In this document: positions 1 through 5,775 of the stretch, in pieces | Layout: each line of letters opens with the position of its first letter | Numbering within the stretch: the stretch's first letter is position 1 | Source: Bacteroides sp. | GTDB lineage: Bacteria > Bacteroidota > Bacteroidia > Bacteroidales > SM23-62 | Reading direction: 5' to 3' | Assembly: GCA_030592145.1 (NCBI GenBank) | Contig: JAUVKJ010000055.1 | Location: 1-8,733 of the forward strand | DNA: 8,733 nucleotides | Position numbers and translations under genes: made by a program | Notes under the pieces: model-generated | What the model saw: only the letters and a program-made list of their open reading frames with translations | The model's database searches: none | What the model was told of the DNA's origin: nothing

Positions 1-1
1 A

Positions 2-199
2 TTGATGATGATCATCGCCCGGGGATTCCTGGGCATTGCCTGGTTGACGGGCCGGACTCCCCCCATTACTCCGGCTTTTGTTCGGCGATACAACCACAAC
101 TGGGAAGTTTCCTGCAATAAGGCGAGGAAGGAACTTGGGTACCGGCCGGCATCTTTCGAGGAAGGATTAAAAAAGACGATCGAATGGATAAGGAAATAA
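2..199 (+). CDS. NAD-dependent epimerase/dehydratase-type protein, C-terminal end (5' partial)
   Basis: The frame is open from the left edge of the window to a TAA at 197-199, so the true start lies outside. The visible 65 residues match the tail of extended short-chain dehydrogenase/reductases of the epimerase/dihydroflavonol-4-reductase type. There is a GR-x-PPITPAFVRRYNH stretch, then W-x-x-S-x-x-KA-x-x-ELGYRP, and a closing EGL-x-x-TIEW helix, the usual end of this family. The Rossmann NAD-binding glycine motif and the YxxxK catalytic pair would be upstream and cannot be checked, so the substrate is unknown. The stop overlaps the next gene's start by one base (TAATG), which indicates one transcript and probably translational coupling. 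Family assignment is fairly secure; exact function is not. Confidence 0.8.
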   Translation: MMMIIARGFLGIAWLTGRTPPITPAFVRRYNHNWEVSCNKARKELGYRPASFEEGLKKTIEWIRK

Positions 200-996
200 T
201 GTATACACTTATTACCGGGGGAAGCTTGGGGATTGGGAAAGCCCTTGCCAGGGAATGTGCCGGCCGTGGCATGAACCTTCTGCTGGTGGCCAGACATGAA
301 GCTGAACTGGACAATGCATCCCGCGAGATAAGGGAAGAATTTTCCGTCAGGGTGGAAACCCTGCAGATAGACCTCCGGGCCCCGGAAGCTCCGCAAAAGG
401 TACTGGACTGGTGCCGGCGTGAGGGATACGCGGTAAATGTTCTGATGAATAATGCGGGAGTAGCGGGTACGGTAAAGTTTGAGACTTCCACCCTTGAATA
501 CAGCGATGAACGCATACTGGTGAATGTACGTGCTCTTGTCCTGCTGACCCGTTTAGTCCTCCCGGAACTAAAAACGCATCCCCGGGCATATATACTGAAC
601 ACTGGCAGCATGTCTGCCTATTATCCCATTGCCTATAAAAGTGTGTACTCGGCCTCCAAGGCATTTGTACTGATTTTTTCACGTGCACTGAACGAAGAGT
701 TACGTGGAAGCCAGGTCAGTATAACGGTGGTAAATCCCAACGGCGTGCGTACCAACACAGGCACCCATAACAGAATTGATTCCCATGGCAGGCTGACAAA
801 ACGCTTCGTGATCATGGAAGCAGAGGAAATTGCCGCAATAGCTGTAGATAAAATGTTAAAAGGCAAACTGGTAGTAGTCCCTGGATTCGTAAACCGGGTA
901 ATTATCTTTGTTTCACGAATGATTCCCAGGGGAATATGGCAAAGGAAAGCATCCAATATTTTCCGCAAGGAATTGCTGGAAGAACAGAGCGTTTAG
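199..996 (+). CDS. Classical SDR family NAD(P)-dependent oxidoreductase
   Basis: This is a complete 265-residue classical short-chain dehydrogenase, the usual length for the family. From ATG 199 the cofactor-binding motif TGGSLGIG is at residues 6-13, NNAG at 84-87, the structural Asn near 109, and the catalytic Ser137, Tyr150 and Lys154 in S-x12-YSASK. The full N-S-Y-K tetrad is therefore present and the enzyme should be active. An in-frame ATG at 184 would add MDKEI. I prefer 199 because family members begin M-x-x-LITG, the ATG overlaps the upstream TAA, and an AAGG sits a few bases before it. The usual PG after the fifth strand is replaced by PN (NPNGVRTN). The C-terminal 40 residues are basic and hydrophobic (IIFVSRMIPRG), as in SDRs loosely tied to membrane lipid or ketone reduction. 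The substrate cannot be told from sequence. It probably shares an operon with the preceding epimerase-like gene. Confidence 0.9.
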   Translation: MYTLITGGSLGIGKALARECAGRGMNLLLVARHEAELDNASREIREEFSVRVETLQIDLRAPEAPQKVLDWCRREGYAVNVLMNNAGVAGTVKFETSTLEYSDERILVNVRALVLLTRLVLPELKTHPRAYILNTGSMSAYYPIAYKSVYSASKAFVLIFSRALNEELRGSQVSITVVNPNGVRTNTGTHNRIDSHGRLTKRFVIMEAEEIAAIAVDKMLKGKLVVVPGFVNRVIIFVSRMIPRGIWQRKASNIFRKELLEEQSV

Positions 997-1030
997 GGGA
1001 TGCGGATTATACCGCAACTACCCGCATCCC
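997..1030. terminator. Inverted repeat between convergent genes, possible bidirectional terminator
   Basis: GGGATGCGG at 997-1005 is perfectly complementary to CCGCATCCC at 1022-1030, giving a 9-bp GC-rich stem with a 16-base loop. The element begins right after the SDR stop (994-996) and ends four bases before the stop of the convergent stress-protein gene (1035-1037). That is the position expected of a shared terminator. No T-run follows it on either strand, so it is not a textbook intrinsic terminator. TGCGG (1001-1005) can also pair with the nearer CCGCA at 1012-1016, giving a competing 5-bp stem. The structure is seen directly; the terminator role is inferred. Confidence 0.45.
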
Positions 1031-1034
1031 GTGA

Positions 1035-1889
1035 CTAAGACCCAAAGGTACTGAATCCGGTCATAATATGGGTTTCCCTGTTAGACAGGGTCACCACCGG
1101 TATTGTGGCACGGTTAAGCAACTGATGAGTAAGGTTGCCCATGAAGGTCAGGCTTTTCGATTGTTCCTTCATGATGGTGATCATATCCGCGTCCACGGAA
1201 TCTGCATAGATCGCGACCAGGTCAATCACATTTTCCCCGTAGAGAGTCTTGATTTTATAATTGACATCCCTTGCTTTAAAATAGCCGGCAGATTGTTTGG
1301 CGTAGGCGCTCAGGCGATCGGTGATCCGCTTGCCCCTGGATGAAGTTATGGTGATGATGTGGACTTCCGCATCGAAAAGTTTGGAAAGTGCGGCGGTAAA
1401 CGGCACCTTCTGCCGGGTATCAATGGTTACATCGATGGGCATGACAATTTTGCTTATTTTTTTCGGAATATTCCCCGTCCGCGTAGTCAGAACCGGCTTT
1501 TCCGTGGCTGAAAGAATTTTAAAGGCGTTGCTTCCCATGAAAAATTCCTCGAATCCCGAAGCCCCGTGGGTAGAGGCAGCGACCATGGCCTCCTGGTAGG
1601 ATTCCACCTGGCCGACGATCTCCTTGTAGATTTTCCCGGATTTGATTATATACTTGAGTGTGGAATCATTCTTGAGTTTTGGTGCGTATTGGGAAATGAT
1701 ATTTTCGAATTGTTTATTAGCCCATTCTTTTTCCTCCTCGAAATGCCCCGGGCTGTTGTAATCCGAGCTTTTCTTCTGAACATATACCAGCTGGATATTG
1801 GTTTTATGCTTTGCAGAGAAAAGCAGGGCAAGATCAATTCCCTTCAGAGAATCCTCAGAGAAATCAATTGGGACGACAATGTTCTTCAT
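1035..1889 (-). CDS. Universal stress protein, tandem UspA domains
   Basis: This 284-residue cytoplasmic protein has two UspA domains, about 1-137 and 146-270. Domain 1 opens with KNIVVPIDFSEDS, the first strand and its Asp, and domain 2 with SKIVMPIDVTID, its counterpart. Domain 1 carries the ATP-binding signature almost intact: S106-T-H-G109, nine residues, then G119-S120. The first Gly of the usual G-x-x-G is Ser. In domain 2 the matching region (IMKEQSKSLTFMGNL, 239-253) has lost the glycine pattern, so this half probably does not bind nucleotide. Such pairs, one ATP-type and one degenerate, are common in Bacteroidota, where they act in survival under stress or growth arrest; partners are unknown. 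The ATG at 1889 is the natural start because it places the first strand at the N-terminus. No clear ribosome binding site is visible. The gene is divergent from the ROK kinase gene and convergent with the SDR gene. Confidence 0.92.
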   Translation of the reverse strand: MKNIVVPIDFSEDSLKGIDLALLFSAKHKTNIQLVYVQKKSSDYNSPGHFEEEKEWANKQFENIISQYAPKLKNDSTLKYIIKSGKIYKEIVGQVESYQEAMVAASTHGASGFEEFFMGSNAFKILSATEKPVLTTRTGNIPKKISKIVMPIDVTIDTRQKVPFTAALSKLFDAEVHIITITSSRGKRITDRLSAYAKQSAGYFKARDVNYKIKTLYGENVIDLVAIYADSVDADMITIMKEQSKSLTFMGNLTHQLLNRATIPVVTLSNRETHIMTGFSTFGS

Positions 1890-1982
1890 GACGATGCTTG
1901 TTGATGATTTAGCTAATTTATGAAATATTTACTACTATTATTTATTATTTTTACTTTCCCGTATAACTGAATAGGCAAAAAG
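1890..1982. promoter_or_regulatory. AT-rich divergent intergenic region, promoters expected
   Basis: These 93 bases separate the starts of the stress-protein gene (minus) and the ROK kinase gene (plus), so promoters for both should lie here. The middle, about 1906-1958, is very AT-rich with imperfect TTATTATT-like repeats. I found no good TAnnTTTG match on either strand, so no specific element is called. The ROK start is preceded only by a purine-rich AGGCAAAAAG, a weak ribosome binding site. Confidence 0.4.
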
Positions 1983-2942
1983 ATGAAAAAAGTAGTTGCA
2001 GGCATTGATGTAGGCGGTACCTTTACCAAATTCGGCATTGTGGACAGGGAGGGAAAAGTCTATGCAGATGACTCCATTTCCACGGATGCTCATATGGATA
2101 TTGAAGGGTATCTCGACCAGCTTGCCGGATCCATCCGGAAGCTGCTTGAGGAGTCAGGAGAAAAAGTGGAGCTGCAGGGAATAGGTGTGGGGGCTCCCAA
2201 TAGTAACTACTACAGCGGGTCCATTGAATATGCCCCGAACCTGAACTGGAAAGGGGTGATTCCCTTCGCCAACCTGCTTGGCTCCCGTTTCAGCGTTCCC
2301 ATAGCCATTACCAACGATGCCAATGCAGCCGCCCTTGGCGAGATGATATACGGAAGTGCCAGGAATATGAAGAATTTTATTGTGATCACGCTTGGTACGG
2401 GACTAGGCAGTGGGATCGTGGTTAACGGAGAGGTGGTTTACGGGCACGACGGTTTTGCCGGGGAGCTGGGCCATGTAATCGTTCATGAAGACGGCCGGCA
2501 TTGCGGCTGTGGAAGAAAAGGATGCCTGGAAACCTATGTTTCCGCCACCGGAATAAAACGTACGGTATACGAACTGCTTGCAAGACGGACAGAGGAGAGC
2601 GAACTCAGAAAGATTCCTTTTGATAAACTTACCGCGAAAAACATATCCAAGGCAGCAGACAGGGGAGACCGCATTGCCCTGAAGGCTTTTGATGTGACCG
2701 GGAGGATTCTGGGTAAAAGCCTTGCGGATGTAGTAGCCCTTTTTAGTCCGGAGGCGATCTTTTTATTGGGGGGACTAGCAAAAGCAGGCGATCATATTTT
2801 CAAACCGGCCAAGGCATACATGGAAAAAAACTTGTTTAATGTTTTCCGCGATAAGGTAAAGATCCTTCCCTCTGGACTAACGAAGGCCAATGCTGCCGTA
2901 CTGGGGGCTGCCGGTCTCATCTGTAAGGAGATACTGGATTAG
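1983..2942 (+). CDS. ROK family sugar kinase (glucokinase-like)
   Basis: This is a 319-residue ROK-family protein of standard kinase length. It has no N-terminal helix-turn-helix, so it is an enzyme and not a repressor. The N-terminal phosphate-binding loop is D9-V-G-G-T-F-T. The catalytic Asp is D112 in TNDANAAALGE, and a second nucleotide loop is LGTGLGSG (137-144). The sugar-binding E161-L-G-H164 is followed by the ROK zinc motif C174-x-C176-G-x-x-G-C181-L-E183, with H164 as the likely fourth zinc ligand. Expected reaction: ATP-dependent 6-phosphorylation of glucose or a related hexose or aminosugar in the cytoplasm, feeding glycolysis. Glucose is the likeliest substrate in this family. 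N-acetylglucosamine, N-acetylmannosamine or fructose cannot be excluded, as no sugar-specific neighbour is present. The start ATGAAAAAAG immediately precedes the first strand. Its TAG stop overlaps the stop of the opposing lipoprotein gene. Confidence 0.93.
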   Translation: MKKVVAGIDVGGTFTKFGIVDREGKVYADDSISTDAHMDIEGYLDQLAGSIRKLLEESGEKVELQGIGVGAPNSNYYSGSIEYAPNLNWKGVIPFANLLGSRFSVPIAITNDANAAALGEMIYGSARNMKNFIVITLGTGLGSGIVVNGEVVYGHDGFAGELGHVIVHEDGRHCGCGRKGCLETYVSATGIKRTVYELLARRTEESELRKIPFDKLTAKNISKAADRGDRIALKAFDVTGRILGKSLADVVALFSPEAIFLLGGLAKAGDHIFKPAKAYMEKNLFNVFRDKVKILPSGLTKANAAVLGAAGLICKEILD

Positions 2943-4897
2943 TCAAGGTCCGTTGTGTCCGGTTCTTCCGGAACCTCCAATTCCCAGTTTAACTCCATAT
3001 CGAAGTTCGAACGGATTTTGATTTCGCCGGGGCGGAACTCGACCGCCTCAGGCTGACTGTGTTCCAGGTAATCCCCCGTGTCCCATTTCCCGTTTCCATT
3101 GCGGTCGTGTATGAGTTTTAAAGTAAAACTCGACGGCGGCATATAGTCGAACTCAACAAGTCCATCAGAACTGGTAAGCTTCTGGCGTACGGAATTACCC
3201 TTGTTGTCCAGTACCTGGATAATTTTTTGTCCCCTGACCCCGGTAAGGTTCAGAAGTATCCTGCTGTAATACTCCGGATCACGGACCCTGATCTTAACAG
3301 ACATGGTATCGTGGGTAAGTCCATAAATGTCGGTAAAGGCATGAGGGAATGCATCCAGTTTATAAGTGGCAAGTCCTTCCCAGTCAACCTTCAGGAAGTA
3401 TCTTCTCAGCTTCACGTTGTCGTGGACAAGGGAGTAAGGCACCGGGATCTCAAGGCTGTCTTCAAGCCTGACCAGGGAGATGCGGGAGGTATCGACCATG
3501 GAAACGGGGTGCTGTATCTCGAATGTAAGCGGCCTGTACAGGTCATGTTCCTGTCCGCTCTTGATATCTACCGATATGGACAATTTTTCTTCTTTTTCAG
3601 ACTTGTCCTGCTTCTTTTTCCTGCGCACGGTCTTTTTGGAAGGCTCCCTGAAATTGAACTTCAGGGTATCATGGAAAGGGATATAATTCAGCAGTGAATC
3701 CGTGACCTGGTAAGTGGCAAGCATGTTCAGGCTGTCCCTTTTGTAAACAAGGGAGTCGGTCAGCCAATACACAAAGGTGTCGTTCATAACATGCTCCTCG
3801 AACAGGTACCAGTCCCCGGAGGGTTCAAAATCAAAAGGTTCCAGGATTACAGTATCGATTACCCTGCGGTTGAAATACATACTCAGTTTACGCCTGTCTT
3901 TACGGGTATTGTCGATAAGGTACTGAGATATGTTGTCTTCCTGGAAAATTAAGACGTCCACAAAAATACTCCAGGGTGCCAGATCGGCCAGGGTGAGGGA
4001 GTCATCCCCTTCGATCAGTACCGAATCGGGCATGCCGAAACCGATTGTATCCGTCCCCGACATCATCAGGGAATCTGCCAGCCAGATAGAATCAAGTGCT
4101 GCGACCGTTCTGAGTGAATCCGGAAGCCCGGCCAGCCAGATAGAATCCTGCCACCTGCTCGGCAGGGAGCCGGGTGCGGCGATTTCCTCAGGTGACGGTT
4201 TGAACAGCTCGGGAGTCAGATTAATGGCTGAATCGAGGAAGCCGATGAATTCTTCCGGAACATCGTATTTATAATTCCGGTTCAGGTCCTGCAGGGCAAA
4301 AAGACGGTATGTCGCAGGCCTGACATTATTGATCAGGAAGGCGCCTTTGCTGTCAGATTTACCCACATAGTCAGGGATATCCAGAAGGGGGGCCGAATCG
4401 CTCAGGTTTTCATACAACATCAGGAAAATGGGTTCCTCCGGGGGGCTCAGGTCAAATGCCTGAAGCACCGTTCCGATAATGCCCAGGGAATCCAGGTGGT
4501 CGCCTGTTGAAAAGACAAATTCAAAATTCTTCAGGATGTTGCCCTCGTTAAGGTCATTGATGGATTCTCCGAAACTTAAAGTATATGTGGTGCTGTCGTG
4601 AAGTTCTTCTTCCCATTCGATGATCAGGGTCTTTCCCCTCAGGCGTATCCCGGGCCTTTCCTCAAGCGGGGGAGATATAACCAACTCCTGGCTTATTGTA
4701 TTGGTCTTGATAAATTCATTAAAAGTGATCTCGATCTTGTTTCCGTCAAAACGAACCGTCCTGTTCAGGGGTTTGGATTTTTCCACACGGGGTGGAGTTT
4801 TATCCTTTGGTCCGCCCGCAGGCGATCCGATTTTTGCACAGGTGGACAGGAAGAGCAGAAGGAAAAAGGAAATGAGGATATGAAAGAATCTCTTCAA
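2939..4897 (-). CDS. Ig-like (Big_5) domain lipoprotein of Bacteroidota, function unknown
   Basis: This 652-residue exported lipoprotein has a basic N-terminus, a hydrophobic core (about 5-17) and a lipobox L17-S-T-C20. The +2 region (AKIGSP) lacks an acidic surface-export signal, so it probably stays on the periplasmic side. Residues about 33-132 form a Big_5/SbsA-type Ig-like domain (TPPRVEKSKP... ending FEFVFSTGD). A beta module follows at about 136-216 and a related one at 545-612; each ends in an Asp/Asn-rich loop (D204-x-N-x-N, D598-x-N-G-N-G). Between them are a Leu/Asp/Ser-rich stretch (250-306), a Trp/Tyr/Phe-rich stretch (310-415) and a charged Lys/Glu linker (420-438). No catalytic motif is recognisable; a structural or binding role in the envelope is the best guess. 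The start appears to be TTG: a stop lies three codons upstream in frame, and no Met follows until residue 160, so only TTG 4897 preserves the signal peptide. The gene is divergent from lgt, whose enzyme should acylate C20. Confidence 0.88.
   Translation of the reverse strand: MKRFFHILISFFLLLFLSTCAKIGSPAGGPKDKTPPRVEKSKPLNRTVRFDGNKIEITFNEFIKTNTISQELVISPPLEERPGIRLRGKTLIIEWEEELHDSTTYTLSFGESINDLNEGNILKNFEFVFSTGDHLDSLGIIGTVLQAFDLSPPEEPIFLMLYENLSDSAPLLDIPDYVGKSDSKGAFLINNVRPATYRLFALQDLNRNYKYDVPEEFIGFLDSAINLTPELFKPSPEEIAAPGSLPSRWQDSIWLAGLPDSLRTVAALDSIWLADSLMMSGTDTIGFGMPDSVLIEGDDSLTLADLAPWSIFVDVLIFQEDNISQYLIDNTRKDRRKLSMYFNRRVIDTVILEPFDFEPSGDWYLFEEHVMNDTFVYWLTDSLVYKRDSLNMLATYQVTDSLLNYIPFHDTLKFNFREPSKKTVRRKKKQDKSEKEEKLSISVDIKSGQEHDLYRPLTFEIQHPVSMVDTSRISLVRLEDSLEIPVPYSLVHDNVKLRRYFLKVDWEGLATYKLDAFPHAFTDIYGLTHDTMSVKIRVRDPEYYSRILLNLTGVRGQKIIQVLDNKGNSVRQKLTSSDGLVEFDYMPPSSFTLKLIHDRNGNGKWDTGDYLEHSQPEAVEFRPGEIKIRSNFDMELNWELEVPEEPDTTDLD
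4077..4147. repeat. 17-base direct repeat inside the lipoprotein gene
   Basis: GCCAGCCAGATAGAATC occurs identically at 4077-4093 and 4131-4147, offset by 54 bases (18 codons). On the coding (minus) strand both copies encode DSIWLA, at residues 251-256 and 269-274. This points to an in-frame duplication of about 18 codons whose remaining sequence has since diverged, within a Leu/Asp/Ser-rich low-complexity stretch. Confidence 0.75.
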
Positions 4898-4935
4898 CTT
4901 TGATTATATTTAATGCCTTAATATGGTTGCCTGAG

Positions 4936-4943
4936 CAAATTTA
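4936..4943 (-). promoter_or_regulatory. Candidate Bacteroidota -7 element for the lipoprotein gene
   Basis: Read on the minus strand, 4943-4936 is TAAATTTG, an exact match to the Bacteroidota -7 consensus TAnnTTTG. It would place transcription initiation near 4929, giving a leader of about 30 bases before the TTG start at 4897. The -33 position holds only a weak GTTTA-like sequence. The + strand copy of this spacer has TACTTTTT at 4944-4951, a 7-of-8 match that could serve lgt, but it lacks a well-spaced TTG upstream. Confidence 0.4.
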
Positions 4944-4976
4944 TACTTTTTATCCGCGATATATAAACGAACTGTT

Positions 4977-5771
4977 ATGATTTTTGGTGCAATAAACTGG
5001 GATATGAATCCCGAGATATTCCGGATCGGCAATTTTGCAGTACGCTGGTACGGTCTGCTGTTTGCCTCCGGGTTTTTCTTCGGGTACCTGATCTTTTTAA
5101 AATTCCGTAAAAAGGAAGAATTACCCATTGAACTTCTTGACAAGCTGACCATTTACATGGCACTGGGAACCATTATCGGGGCCCGTATTGGACACTGCCT
5201 TTTTTATGAACCGGATTATTATCTCAGTAACCCGGTAGAGATCCTGAAAATCTGGCGCGGGGGACTCGCAAGCCATGGTGCTGGCATTGGCATCCTTATC
5301 GCACTCTGGCTTTTCGTCCGGAAATACAAAAAACCTTTCATCTGGGTCCTCGACCGGATCGCAGTGATTGTCGCCCTGGCAGGGGCATTCATACGCCTGG
5401 GAAACCTGATGAACTCCGAGATTTACGGAGTAGAAACCACCCTTCCCTGGGGGTTCGTGTTTATCCGCAACCTGGAAGTCGTTCCCAAACACCCCACCCA
5501 GATCTATGAGGCCCTGATCTACTTCCTGGTCTTTTTATTGCTGTTCTGGATTTATATCAAGACCGACGGAAAACCTCGTCCGGGTATCCTTTTCGGATTG
5601 TTCCTGATGCTGGTATTCGGCATGCGTTTCATGATCGAATTCATCAAGGAAGATCAGGTGGCCTTCGAATCGGGCATGGCCCTTAACATGGGACAATGGC
5701 TCAGCATCCCCTTCGTTGTATTGGGTGTGTGGATGATTGTATGGTCGAAACGCAGGGCCGATTCATCATAA
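4977..5771 (+). CDS. lgt: Prolipoprotein diacylglyceryl transferase Lgt
   Basis: Lgt transfers diacylglycerol from phosphatidylglycerol to the lipobox cysteine of prolipoproteins in the inner membrane, the first step of lipoprotein maturation. The protein has 264 residues, normal for the family, with about seven hydrophobic segments (for example 24-41, 58-72, 103-114, 125-138, 179-193, 204-216, 242-256). Residues matching the known functional ones of the E. coli enzyme are visible: Y25 in RWYG, H100 in GGLASHG, and the signature R140-x-G-N143-x-x-N-S-E148-I-x-G151. They continue with HPTQIYEA (172-179), R217 and E221 in MRFMIEFIKED. The start at 4977 gives the usual family N-terminus (INWDMNPEIF) with no obvious Shine-Dalgarno sequence. 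It is divergent from a lipoprotein gene that should be one of its substrates, and four bases separate it from the downstream dehydrogenase gene, suggesting an operon. Confidence 0.97.
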   Translation: MIFGAINWDMNPEIFRIGNFAVRWYGLLFASGFFFGYLIFLKFRKKEELPIELLDKLTIYMALGTIIGARIGHCLFYEPDYYLSNPVEILKIWRGGLASHGAGIGILIALWLFVRKYKKPFIWVLDRIAVIVALAGAFIRLGNLMNSEIYGVETTLPWGFVFIRNLEVVPKHPTQIYEALIYFLVFLLLFWIYIKTDGKPRPGILFGLFLMLVFGMRFMIEFIKEDQVAFESGMALNMGQWLSIPFVVLGVWMIVWSKRRADSS

Positions 5772-5775
5772 CTAC

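Noticed and set aside
184..198. Upstream ATG at 184 for the classical SDR
   Set aside because: It adds MDKEI before the M-x-x-LITG start typical of the family. ATG 199 has TAATG coupling and a nearby AAGG.
66..968. Minus-strand frames of 181, 113 and 111 codons opposite the SDR gene
   Set aside because: The + strand carries a complete catalytic tetrad and cofactor motif. The antisense translations are Arg/Ser-rich with no domain signal.
1905..1960. AT-rich TTATTATT-type stretch considered as a replication origin or phase-variable repeat
   Set aside because: The repeats are imperfect and short, with no DnaA-box cluster or homopolymer tract. An AT-rich divergent promoter spacer explains it.
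3227..3697. 156-codon plus-strand frame inside the lipoprotein gene
   Set aside because: Antisense to a well-supported gene, starts at a non-ATG codon, and the translation shows no recognisable domain; a shadow frame.
4944..4951. TACTTTTT as a definite lgt promoter
   Set aside because: It is only a 7-of-8 match, in a T-rich stretch. The nearest TTG (4927-4929) is 14 bases upstream, too close for the usual -33/-7 spacing.
5737..5775. TTG-initiated N-terminal extension of the FAD/Fe-S dehydrogenase overlapping lgt
   Set aside because: The 13 extra residues (MYGRNAGPIHHNY) are just lgt sequence read in another frame. ATG 5776 directly after the lgt stop is the natural start.
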